A stretch of DNA of 64,000 bases from PLanc-01 sp035342095 (GTDB lineage: Bacteria; Planctomycetota; Phycisphaerae; Sedimentisphaerales; Anaerobacaceae), in the NCBI GenBank assembly GCA_035342095.1, contig DAOQWL010000022.1, positions 5,062 to 69,061 on the forward strand, written 5' to 3'. How positions within the stretch are numbered: position 1 is the stretch's first letter; each line of letters opens with the position of its first letter. Position numbers and translations under genes: made by a program. Below the pieces are notes generated by a model, which ran no database searches, was not told the origin of the DNA, and saw only the letters and a list, made by a program, of their open reading frames with translations. Below, in pieces: positions 17,419-24,586 of this stretch.

Positions 17419-17751
17419 TCACTGGAAGTGGGTTGGCAGGGGAGGGCCGCGAGGAAGCGAAGCCTGTAGCTGGTGGATTCCCACCGGCTCAGCCATTGCC
17501 GGCAGGTCCGTGCGAAACACAGGGGTGTCGTGTGTGAGTTCGACGCTCGCGACGATCGCGGCATTCTTGGATACGATCAGGAGTTGCTGGCAGATTGCAC
17601 AGTCGTGCGAGTCGTGATCCGCGGAGTGATCGACGCTGAGCAGATGGAGGGTCAGCAACAACCCGCTCGTCGTAGCGACGAGGACTGCACAGGCCGCCAA
17701 CAACAGGGTGGTTCGCTTCAAGCCTGCGAGTTGTCCTGAACCGATCCTCAT
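17419..17751 (-). CDS. Small membrane protein with His/Cys motif, downstream of the Zur-like gene
   Basis: A 110-residue protein with one strong transmembrane segment (TTLLLAACAVLVATTSGLLL). A short loop, VDHSADHDSHDCAICQQL, is dense in His, Asp and Cys and looks suited to bind a transition metal outside the membrane. The rest is unstructured and Pro-rich. It follows the regulator gene closely. The ATG at 17751 has an AACAGG-like site; a GTG at 17772 would add seven residues. It resembles in style the small DUF2946-type proteins found near metal genes, but I cannot confirm the family. Regulation by the upstream repressor is likely. Confidence 0.65.
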   Translation of the reverse strand: MRIGSGQLAGLKRTTLLLAACAVLVATTSGLLLTLHLLSVDHSADHDSHDCAICQQLLIVSKNAAIVASVELTHDTPVFRTDLPAMAEPVGIHQLQASLPRGPPLPTHFQ

Positions 17752-17785
17752 GGGAAAACCTGTTAACTCCACGCTTCAAAAGCAC

Positions 17786-18208
17786 TTACGTGCAGGCTGG
17801 GCACAGGCCCTCCAGTCGCACCTGCTGGCGGCTGATGACGTACCCTTTGCGGGGGATGACCGCCATGGGCAGCGAGATATCCGTCATGCACTGCGTCACG
17901 CCGCAACGAGTACACGTGAAGTGCGGGTGGCACTGATGTTCCGTGCAATGGTCCGCCAGCTCGAAGTGCCAGGCGCGGTCTTCCATGAAGGCGCGGTGGA
18001 CCAGCCCCGCTTCGGCCAGCGACTCGAGCGTCCGGTAGACAGTGACCCGGTTCGACGCGTGGCTCTCCAGGTGCCCGCTGATCTGCTCCTGAGACAGCGG
18101 GCGCGCGGCTCCCATGAACACCTTCAGAATGGCGACGCGGGCCTCCGTACAGTACAGTTTGGCCTCCTTGAGGAGGTGTCGGGCCTTGTCTTCGAACGGA
18201 TCGGTCAC
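17786..18208 (-). CDS. Fur-family metal-responsive repressor, Zur-like
   Basis: A 140-residue DNA-binding repressor. The winged helix includes SNRVTVYRTLESLAEAGLVHR (recognition helix about 54-64). Structural zinc cysteines are CTRC (Cys99, Cys102) and CPAC (Cys136, Cys139). The regulatory His cluster is HCTEHQCHPHF (His87, 91, 94, 96). The C-terminal EGLCPAC matches Zur better than Fur or PerR, so zinc is the favoured effector; this is inference. The GTG start at 18208 overlaps the TGA of the upstream gene and follows GAGGAGG. A longer open frame exists but its extra N-terminus is nonfamily sequence. Translational coupling to the His-rich membrane protein ties regulator and target together. 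Confidence 0.93.
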   Translation of the reverse strand: MTDPFEDKARHLLKEAKLYCTEARVAILKVFMGAARPLSQEQISGHLESHASNRVTVYRTLESLAEAGLVHRAFMEDRAWHFELADHCTEHQCHPHFTCTRCGVTQCMTDISLPMAVIPRKGYVISRQQVRLEGLCPACT

Positions 18209-18966
18209 GAGTGGGCCTCCTCGGATTGATGGTGGTGATGGCAGCAGCAGTGCCCCTCGTGCGAGTGCGACGAACGGACGAAAAGCATCGGGAAGATGAT
18301 GTCGCTGAAACAACAGGGCAACCACACGGAGATGAACAGGACGATGAAGACGCCGACGAACAGCATGGGAGTCAGCTCCCGGTGGGTGTTCATCAGGATG
18401 TGGAAAGACGACGCCCACGTGCTGATCAGGATATGACCGGCGTGGGGGAACTTGGTGTTCGGCCAGAACCAGGCGAGCAGGATGCCGAGAATCGCTGCGG
18501 GATTCACGAGATACCACTCCTCGATGAACCCCAGGTGGACGTGCGACTTGCCCTCGTGCGCGTGGGCTTCGTGCTCATGCTCGTGTTCGTGGATTGTTGC
18601 CTGCTCGGGGGGCTCTGTACCTTCATGCAAGCTTGCGTGAGTGGGCACGGCTACGCCGAGGATGTCCTCGCCGAAGTAGGGCAGGATGCAATCGCTCAGC
18701 GTAGCGACGCCGATGGCCCCAAAATACCCGACGAGCAGAACCCACAGGAAGTTCGGTTTCTTCTCGTGGAGCTTGAACAGCGAAGCAGTAACGACGGCTG
18801 ACAGGACGACGTGGGCCGGATGGAACACCTGGAACAGACGCAGGCTGACCTGCGTCGATGCCTTGGCGAACACGAACATCGCCAGGATCCCCGTAGCGGC
18901 CCCGAACAGGGTGAAGGGTGCATGGGCCTTCAGTTCTGCGAGAATCGCGCTCAATCTCTGCTGCAT
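18205..18966 (-). CDS. His-rich polytopic membrane protein, candidate metal transporter
   Basis: A 253-residue integral membrane protein with about six hydrophobic segments (for example FTLFGAATGILAMFVFA, FLWVLLVGYFGAIGVAT, AAILGILLAWFWP, MLFVGVFIVLFISVWLPCC). There are two metal-binding-type regions: a central loop IHEHEHEHEAHAHEGKSHVH and a C-terminal tail HSHEGHCCCHHHH. Such loops are typical of zinc and nickel transporters and sensors, yet I recognise no known transporter family and no ATPase partner is adjacent. It is the first gene of the operon whose second gene is the Zur-like repressor (4-base overlap), and its promoter carries the palindrome at 19038-19058. GGAGA lies nine bases before the ATG. 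Confidence 0.85.
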   Translation of the reverse strand: MQQRLSAILAELKAHAPFTLFGAATGILAMFVFAKASTQVSLRLFQVFHPAHVVLSAVVTASLFKLHEKKPNFLWVLLVGYFGAIGVATLSDCILPYFGEDILGVAVPTHASLHEGTEPPEQATIHEHEHEHEAHAHEGKSHVHLGFIEEWYLVNPAAILGILLAWFWPNTKFPHAGHILISTWASSFHILMNTHRELTPMLFVGVFIVLFISVWLPCCFSDIIFPMLFVRSSHSHEGHCCCHHHHQSEEAHS

Positions 18967-19017
18967 CTGTCCGCCATCTCCTGGAATCCCGGAATCAACT
19001 GCTCAACCACACGTGGT

Positions 19018-19045
19018 ATTATAACTCCTACGTCAGGATTTGCAA
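19018..19045 (-). promoter_or_regulatory. Promoter of the Zur-like operon
   Basis: On the minus strand, TTGCAA (19045-19040), a 16-base spacer and a perfect TATAAT (19023-19018) lie about 50 bases before the ATG at 18966. The -35 element lies inside the palindrome at 19038-19058. Confidence 0.65.
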
Positions 19046-19058
19046 CTGTGTTGCATAT
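19038..19058. promoter_or_regulatory. Palindromic operator, likely site of the Zur-like repressor
   Basis: TGCAAC-TGT-GTTGCA (19041-19055) is a perfect 6-3-6 inverted repeat. It extends to a 21-base palindrome with one mismatched pair (AT at 19038-19039 and 19057-19058). Fur-family proteins bind inverted repeats of this size. Overlap with the -35 of the operon that encodes such a repressor fits autoregulation. It lies between divergent genes, so it could also act on the gene starting at 19219. Confidence 0.6.
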
Positions 19059-19218
19059 TTTCTTCTGGTCGGGGTGTTTTGTAGATTTTACATGGTGCCG
19101 GTTCCGACTGGCCTCAGAAGTAGGGTAGTCGAACAGCAGAAGTGATTCCGCGTCGGCTTCGTGGGGGCAGGAAACCGGCCTTGTGTGCGCATAAAGGCTT
19201 TCACAAAAGAGACTTATC

Positions 19219-19929
19219 GTGATTTCAGAGCTTCAGGGATCAGCAGTTTGGCCGGGTGATATGGCGCTCCTGCCTGCTTTCATCGCAGGCACGGCGGTCT
19301 CGCTGGGCCTGTGTGCTGTCGTGCGGCTGCCCATCGTGTTCGCCTACGTGGCCGGAGCCGCACGCTCCAAGAGACACGGTTTCTCGCTGGCCATGCTGTT
19401 CGTGGCCGGACTCGTCGTCGGGACGGTCCTGCTCGGCATGACGGCCGCATCAGGCCACGAGGGACTCCGCAGCATCCTGTGGTTCACCAGGTACTTGCTC
19501 TGTGCTCTGGGAGTGGCCCTGTTTCTCGTCGGCGTGCTCGTCTCGGGGTTGATCAACCCTCATCTGCTTTCCGAGAGAGGGCAGCGGATCGCACAGCGAA
19601 TGGGAAAGGCCGACTCGCTCGGAGCGGTTTTGCTCGGTTGTGCGTTCGGCCTGTTGCAGACGCCGGCGTGTCCACACTGCGGGACTGCGATCCAGGCATT
19701 GGCGGAGATGGCCGCGGCCGGCCCCGGGCTCCGCGGGATCGGTCTGTTCGCCGCATTCGGCGCCGGGCAGAGCGTTGTGATCCTCGCGGTCGGCGTGCTG
19801 ACCACGCTGACCATGCCCAACCTGCTTCGGTTCCTGCGAACGCGGATGTGCTCCGTCGAGCAGCGTGTCCAGTTGCTGGCAGGCAACGTCCTGATGGTTC
19901 TCGGCGTCTACTTCGTCATAGTCAGTTGA
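19219..19929 (+). CDS. CcdA/DsbD-like thiol-redox membrane protein
   Basis: A 236-residue membrane protein with about six hydrophobic segments (VSLGLCAVVRLPIVFAYVAGA, FSLAMLFVAGLVVGTVLLGM, AVLLGCAFGLLQTPACPHCG, GIGLFAAFGAGQSVVILAVG, VQLLAGNVLMVLGVYFVIV). Conserved-looking cysteines lie in the first and middle segments, including TPACPHCG. This is the arrangement of the CcdA/DsbD transmembrane electron carriers, which pass reducing power across the membrane to periplasmic thiol proteins. The family call is moderately sure. It starts at GTG 19219; an ATG at 19261 is an alternative. It diverges from the Zur-like operon across the palindrome and may share its control. The TPR gene follows after 10 bases. 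Confidence 0.72.
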   Translation: MISELQGSAVWPGDMALLPAFIAGTAVSLGLCAVVRLPIVFAYVAGAARSKRHGFSLAMLFVAGLVVGTVLLGMTAASGHEGLRSILWFTRYLLCALGVALFLVGVLVSGLINPHLLSERGQRIAQRMGKADSLGAVLLGCAFGLLQTPACPHCGTAIQALAEMAAAGPGLRGIGLFAAFGAGQSVVILAVGVLTTLTMPNLLRFLRTRMCSVEQRVQLLAGNVLMVLGVYFVIVS

Positions 19930-19939
19930 TAGGTGCCCA

Positions 19940-20554
19940 ATGGAAGATCGCCTGCTCGCCCATCGTGAACGCAGGGAACGCGTGCAAGAATACAAGGAGA
20001 CGGCTGCCAAGAGCTGCTACAGCCTGATCATCATCGTCGTGGCCCTGGTGTTGCTGCGCCCGGTGATGGTGAACCAGATTCTCGGTCTGGCCAGCGCGTA
20101 CTCCAGCGCCGGGCTGTTCGAGGACTCGATGCGCCAGTGCGACAAGGCCCTGCTCCTCGACGGCGACAGCAGCGGCGCGTGGTGCCAGTCCGCTCGATGC
20201 TACAAAGCCCGCGGCGATCGCGACATGGCCTGCGGCGCCTACCAGAAGGCGGTCCAGGCCGACGCGTCGAACCGGGTCGCCAATCTCGAACTGGCCGTCA
20301 TGTACGTCGAGGACGGACGGCATGAACTGGCCATTCCATGCCTCGAACAGGTGCGAAGACTCGGGCCCGAGAAGGCGACTCACCCCAGTTCCAAAGAGAC
20401 CTCCTGCCACCAGGCCTCGCTCGAGCTGCTGATCCTGTGCTACGAGAAGGCGAACGACACCGCCAAGGTGGAAGTGGCGCTCAAGGAAGCCAGGATCTTC
20501 TACCCGAACAGCACCGTCGCTCAGAACTACTCCGCTCCACAGCTCGCGCAATAA
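19940..20554 (+). CDS. Membrane-anchored TPR protein
   Basis: A 204-residue protein with a charged N-terminus, one transmembrane helix (SCYSLIIIVVALVLLRPVMV) and then at least three TPR units (ASAYSSAGLFEDSMRQCDKA, ARCYKARGDRDMACGAYQKA, AVMYVEDGRHELAIPCLEQV, ending CYEKANDTAKVEVALKEA). It contains more cysteines than usual for TPR proteins. TPR domains mediate protein-protein contacts, so it probably serves as an assembly partner in the envelope. It is the second gene after the CcdA-like protein (10-base gap), consistent with cytochrome c or thiol maturation systems, where TPR partners are common (inference). Confidence 0.85.
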   Translation: MEDRLLAHRERRERVQEYKETAAKSCYSLIIIVVALVLLRPVMVNQILGLASAYSSAGLFEDSMRQCDKALLLDGDSSGAWCQSARCYKARGDRDMACGAYQKAVQADASNRVANLELAVMYVEDGRHELAIPCLEQVRRLGPEKATHPSSKETSCHQASLELLILCYEKANDTAKVEVALKEARIFYPNSTVAQNYSAPQLAQ

Positions 20555-20851
20555 CATCTCGTCCGCGGGTGTCCAAAAAGCGGCTCATCCCGCTTCAGCG
20601 CACTTCGCGAACTCCTGGAGACTCTGTGCCCAGATCTCCCCCGCGCGCCCGCTTGGGGCACGCCTGGATCAGCAAGTACGCCGAAACCGGATGGCGCAAT
20701 TTTGAGCCACTTGGCAATTCCGTGCGTAGAATCCATTAAAAGAGCCCAGGATGGAGTCGGACGCCACCCGGTGCTCGGGCGACGCCGGCCGGGAAAACGG
20801 ATGGACAGACCACTGCGGCACACAGTTTGAGCCTGTTTAAGGAGACCCGCC

Positions 20852-21304
20852 ATGGAAGTGAAGGAATTCCTCAAGAAATCCGGCGCACGGTACGAGACGC
20901 TGAAGCACACGCCGGTCTTCAGCTCGCAGAAGATGGCCCAGGTCGAGCACGAGCCCGGGCGCTTCGTGGCCAAGCCCGTCATTGTGAAGGCCGACGGCCG
21001 GTTCCTCATGTGCGTGCTGCCGGCTTCCCGCCATGTGAATCTGGCCAAGTTGAAATCACAGTTGGCCGCTGGATATGTGGAACTGGCGCAGGAAGGCGAG
21101 ATCGCTGATCTGTTCCAGGACTGCGATGTGGGAGCGGAGCCGCCCTTCGGCAACCTGTACAAGCTGCCCACTGTGATGGACAGGGTGTTGGAGAAGGACG
21201 ACCATGTCGTGTTCCAGGCGGGCACGCACGAAGACGCGATCCGAATGAGCATGGCGGACTACCAGCGACTGGCCCATCCGCGGGTCCTGGACTTCTGCGA
21301 CTGA
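20852..21304 (+). CDS. YbaK/aminoacyl-tRNA deacylase-like protein
   Basis: A 150-residue stand-alone editing domain of the YbaK/ProX type, which hydrolyses mischarged aminoacyl-tRNAs (typically Cys- or Ala-tRNA-Pro). Features: GARYETLKHTPVFSSQKMAQ, the conserved Lys region VAKPVIVKADGRFLMCVLPA, PPFGNLYKLPTVMDRVLE and the C-terminal VFQAGTHEDAIRMSMADYQRL. The length is normal. The start follows AAGGAGA at good spacing. It is monocistronic, convergent with enolase. The 297 bases upstream hold only a weak -10-like TAGAAT near 20727 and no gene. Confidence 0.85.
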   Translation: MEVKEFLKKSGARYETLKHTPVFSSQKMAQVEHEPGRFVAKPVIVKADGRFLMCVLPASRHVNLAKLKSQLAAGYVELAQEGEIADLFQDCDVGAEPPFGNLYKLPTVMDRVLEKDDHVVFQAGTHEDAIRMSMADYQRLAHPRVLDFCD

Positions 21305-21367
21305 CGGAGTGCCCTTCGCAAGGTTCGCTGGACCTTCGGCAGGATACGTTGCCGCAAGCGGGACTGC

Positions 21368-22675
21368 CTAGGTCCTTGCCTGTGCGTGGCGAGCAAACGG
21401 GAAGCTGGCCATGACCGCCCGGTCGCCCAGTCTTCGCTCGATTCGCATCAGTTCGTTGTACTCGGCGATTCGCTCGGACCGTGAGATCGAGCCGATCTTG
21501 ACCTGGCCGGCGTCGGTCCCCACTGCGAAGTCCGCTTCGAAGGGCAGTTCCGTCTCGCCGGAGCGGTGCGAGATGATCGTCGTCATGCCGTGCTCGCGAG
21601 CCAGGCGGATCGTGGCGAACGTCTCCGTGATCGTCCCGATCTGGTTGGCCTTGATCAGGACGGAATTGGCCGCGTTCCGCTCGGCGCCGAGCCGGACCCG
21701 GCTGGGGTTTGTGACGAACAGGTCGTCGCCCACGATTTGAACCTTGTTCGCGGTCTTCTTCTTCAGCAGGGCAAACCCTTCCCAGTCGTCCTGGTCGAGC
21801 CCGTCCTCGATGGAGACGATGGGGTATCGCTCGGTCCAGTCGACGAGCAGGTCCACCATCTCCCCGGAGGTCAGCTCGATGCGGTCTCTCTGCAGGAAGT
21901 ACTTGCCGTCGCGGTAGAACTCGGAGGCCGCGGGGTCCAGGGCGATCATGAACTCGACGCCGGGCGTGTACCCTGCCTTGTCCAAGGCCTCCATGATGAG
22001 CTTCAAGGGCTCTTCGTTCGAGCCGACCGGCGGCGCATAACCACCTTCGTCGCCCACGGTGGTGGGCCAGCCCCGGTCGCGGACGACCGCCTTGAGGCAC
22101 TGGAACACCTCGGCCGCCCAGCGGACGGTCTCGATGAAGGTGGGCGCCGCGACGGGCACGATCATGTACTCCTGGAAGTCCGAGGAGCCGATGGCGTGCT
22201 TGCCGCCGTTGAGGACGTTGATCAGGGGGATCGGCATGAGGAACTGGGCGCCGGCGGGTTTGCCGAATGCCTCCGCGGTGTACTCGAAGAAGGGGACGTT
22301 CCGGACCAGGGCGCCCGCGCGGAGGCAGGCAATCGAGACGGCCAGGATGGCGTTGGCGCCGAGGGCGGACTTGTTGTCCGTACCGTCGAGCTCGATCATC
22401 CGTCTGTCGATGGCCTGCTGGTCGGTGACGTCGAGCCCGATCAGGGCCGGCGCAATCGTGTCCGTGATGTTCCGCACGGCGTTGAGCACGCCTTTGCCGT
22501 GATATCGGTCCGGGTCGCCGTCGCGCATCTCGATGGCTTCGAGCTTGCCGGTGGAGGCCCCTGAGGGGACCATGGCCGAGGCCTTCAGGTTGTTGCTGAG
22601 GTGGACCGTGGCCTCGACGGTGGGCTGGCCGCGGGAGTCGAGCAGTTCCTGAGCTGTGATCCGGGCAATCTTCAT
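21368..22675 (-). CDS. eno: Enolase (phosphopyruvate hydratase)
   Basis: The enzyme interconverts 2-phosphoglycerate and phosphoenolpyruvate in glycolysis and gluconeogenesis; Mg-dependent, cytoplasmic. Signatures: N-terminal DSRGQPTVEATV, loop PSGASTGKLEAIEMRDG (residues 37-53), the NGGKHA and FQEYMIVPV segments, VGDEGGYAP, metal ligands in SIEDGLDQDD and IVGDDLFVTN, catalytic Lys in IKANQIGT and ISHRSGETE. The length of 435 aa is typical. The ATG at 22675 is preceded by AGGAGG at ideal spacing; an open frame further upstream is not enolase. It is transcribed alone. Confidence 0.96.
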   Translation of the reverse strand: MKIARITAQELLDSRGQPTVEATVHLSNNLKASAMVPSGASTGKLEAIEMRDGDPDRYHGKGVLNAVRNITDTIAPALIGLDVTDQQAIDRRMIELDGTDNKSALGANAILAVSIACLRAGALVRNVPFFEYTAEAFGKPAGAQFLMPIPLINVLNGGKHAIGSSDFQEYMIVPVAAPTFIETVRWAAEVFQCLKAVVRDRGWPTTVGDEGGYAPPVGSNEEPLKLIMEALDKAGYTPGVEFMIALDPAASEFYRDGKYFLQRDRIELTSGEMVDLLVDWTERYPIVSIEDGLDQDDWEGFALLKKKTANKVQIVGDDLFVTNPSRVRLGAERNAANSVLIKANQIGTITETFATIRLAREHGMTTIISHRSGETELPFEADFAVGTDAGQVKIGSISRSERIAEYNELMRIERRLGDRAVMASFPFARHAQART

Positions 22676-22841
22676 GCTGGTACCTCCTGATTGTGACAGA
22701 CTTCCGTATGACGGCAAACCCGATACTCCGGTCCGGGCCGGCGTGTTCGCGAGAAAGCGCAAATTCCTGCCTCCCAGGGGGGAATGTGGGTGTATGTCCG
22801 TATCTGCGCCGGTACAGCAGGGGTTCACGGAGCCCTTGGAT

Positions 22842-22943
22842 TGTCATTCCCGCGCCAAGCGGGAATCCATTCACCAGGCCGCGTCCCGTCCCTCGGCTCC
22901 TGGATTCCTGCTTGGTTTGGAGCGGCCTTCGGCCGCAACCCAA
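22842..22943 (+). repeat. REP-type extragenic repeat, copy 1
   Basis: The element begins TGTCATTCCCGCGCCAAGC, with internal CATTCCCGC/GCGGGAATC arms. It ends CTTGGTTTGGAGCGGCC followed by the perfect hairpin GCGGCC-TTC-GGCCGC. An inverted second copy is at 24331-24421. The rest of the 565-base gap between eno and the ChbG-like gene holds no gene that I can support, apart from the promoter at 23150-23178. Confidence 0.75.
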
Positions 22944-23149
22944 GTGCTTGCTATGGAGGAACGGATGGACCGATCTGGAATCCGCCGCGGTGCGGCGGGA
23001 GTTTGACGCTTTGGAGCCACCAGCAGTAAAGGGGACCGCAACATCCGTCGTGATGCGCCAAACCTGCAAGCGAGCGTCTCGCTCGCGTCTACGCCGGAGG
23101 CTGCAACTACGTTCATGTATCCGGCGAATGTCGGGGACTCTGGAATCGC

Positions 23150-23178
23150 TTGCCCGCGGTAAGGGGAGCCCATATAAT
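23150..23178 (+). promoter_or_regulatory. Sigma70-type promoter for the ChbG-like gene
   Basis: TTGCCC (23150-23155), a 17-base spacer and a perfect TATAAT (23173-23178), about 63 bases before the start codon. Confidence 0.65.
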
Positions 23179-23240
23179 AGCGCCTGCGTAGGCATTCGCG
23201 GTAATCCGGACTGGTCTTACTCCATTATGTGGGTGCAGGC

Positions 23241-24128
23241 ATGATGACACGACGGCAATTCGGCTGGCTTGGGGTTGTTGGGACGGTTCTGGTGTCTGTG
23301 GGGGCGAGGCCGGCTGCGCCGCAGGCGGGCGAGGCGGACGGCGCGATCAAGCTGGTCGTGCGTGCGGACGACATCGGGTCGTGCCACGCCGCGAATCTCG
23401 CCTGTATCCAGAGCTACCGCGAAGGGATCGCACGGAGCGTGGAGGTGATGACGGTGTGCCCCTGGTTCAACGAGGCAGCCAGGATGCTCCGCGAGAATCC
23501 CGGCTTCGACGTGGGCGTGCACCTGACGCTGACCAGCGAGTGGGAGAACTACAAATGGGGTCCGCTGACGCAGTCGGCGAGCCTGGTCGATGAGCAGGGG
23601 CACTTATTCCCGACGACGAGCCAGCGCTCAGACTTCCCGCCGGGGACGGGGTTCCTCCAGTCCAAGTGGCGGATCGAGGAGGTCGAGAAGGAGTTGCGGG
23701 CCCAGATCGAGCTGGCGAAGAAGAATATCCCGCAGGTGTCGCACCTGAGCAGCCACATGGGGACGCCGACGTGTACGCCGGAGCTGCGGGCGCTGGTCGC
23801 GAAGCTGGCGGCGGAGTACAAGCTACCCATCGAGACGCCGGGCGCGAAGTACCTCCGCTGGGCCGCGGACACCAAGGCCTCCGCCGAGCAGCGGGAGGCG
23901 GCGCTGGTCAAGGCGCTGGAGGAGGTCGGGCCGGGAGTGTGGATCGTGATCGAGCACCCGGGACTCGACACGGGCGAAATGCAGGGGATGGGTCACGCAG
24001 GCTACTGGGAGGTCGCCTCGCATCGCGACGGTGTGACGAAGTCGTTCACCAGCGCCAAGGTCAAAGAGGTGATCCAGCGGCGCAGAATTCAGTTGGTCAG
24101 CTATGCCCAGATGTGGCCGGGCCGGTAG
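23241..24128 (+). CDS. Exported YdjC/ChbG-family carbohydrate deacetylase
   Basis: This 295-residue protein has a Tat-like leader (MTRRQFGWLGVVGTVLVSVG) and a YdjC/ChbG domain. That family removes acetyl groups from N-acetylated sugars such as chitobiose. The metal-binding acidic pair lies in LVVRADDIGSCHAANLA, the first His in DVGVHLTLTSEW, the second near VSHLSSHMGTPTC, and a conserved IEHPGLDTGEM near the end. The cytoplasmic ChbG enzymes lack a leader, so this member acts outside the cytoplasm, presumably on oligosaccharides released by the neighbouring secreted hydrolases (inference). ATG 23241 or 23244 is the likely start; GTG 23229 is also in frame. Two inverted REP copies flank the gene. 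Confidence 0.85.
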   Translation: MMTRRQFGWLGVVGTVLVSVGARPAAPQAGEADGAIKLVVRADDIGSCHAANLACIQSYREGIARSVEVMTVCPWFNEAARMLRENPGFDVGVHLTLTSEWENYKWGPLTQSASLVDEQGHLFPTTSQRSDFPPGTGFLQSKWRIEEVEKELRAQIELAKKNIPQVSHLSSHMGTPTCTPELRALVAKLAAEYKLPIETPGAKYLRWAADTKASAEQREAALVKALEEVGPGVWIVIEHPGLDTGEMQGMGHAGYWEVASHRDGVTKSFTSAKVKEVIQRRRIQLVSYAQMWPGR

Positions 24129-24244
24129 CCGACACGCTGTCCCGATCCTGTCATTCCTGCACTGCAAAGGTGCAAGATCTTGTTTTCTTAGCAAGCATTT
24201 TGAACGAGGATGATACAAGTGCTGGAAACGAAAGGAATTGTATT

Positions 24245-24322
24245 TCACGCAGAGACGCAGGGACGCAGAGTTCAAGATGCGTTCTTTCTTGCTCCTCTCT
24301 GCGTCTCCGCGTCTCTGCGTGA
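24245..24322. repeat. Near-perfect CGCAGAG-family inverted repeat
   Basis: The 26-base arms 24245-24270 (begins TCACGCAGAGACGCAGGG) and 24297-24322 (ends GTCTCTGCGTGA) pair at 24 of 26 positions around a 26-base loop. Same family as 6566-6650. Confidence 0.8.
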
Positions 24323-24330
24323 GTCCATTT

Positions 24331-24421
24331 TGGTTGCGGCCGAAGGCCGCTCCAAGCCAAGCAAGAATCCAGGAACCTCGGGATTGGGCACGTCCGAGAA
24401 AAGAGTGGATTCCCGCGTTTC
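24331..24421 (-). repeat. REP-type extragenic repeat, copy 2 (inverted)
   Basis: Read on the minus strand it matches the 22842 copy: GCGGGAATCCA..., then TTCCTGGATTCTTGCTTGG and the GCGGCC-TTC-GGCCGC hairpin. It directly abuts the CGCAGAG hairpin. The remainder of the 24129-24586 gap shows no gene. Confidence 0.75.
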
Positions 24422-24586
24422 CCCGACCGCGTCGAAGGTGGGTCTGGCTGGTATGGCATTCACGGTTGTGCCGGACCTCCCTCGTGTGCATGCTTCATTT
24501 TCGTCTATCGTCTGCTGTTTTGTGCCGATAGGATAGGATGTACACGTACGCAGAGATACGACGACGGACGAAGTTCGAGGGCGGCT

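Noticed and set aside
21006..23195. 729-codon open frame on the minus strand
   Set aside because: Covers enolase in a different frame; Arg/Pro/Gly-rich without motifs.
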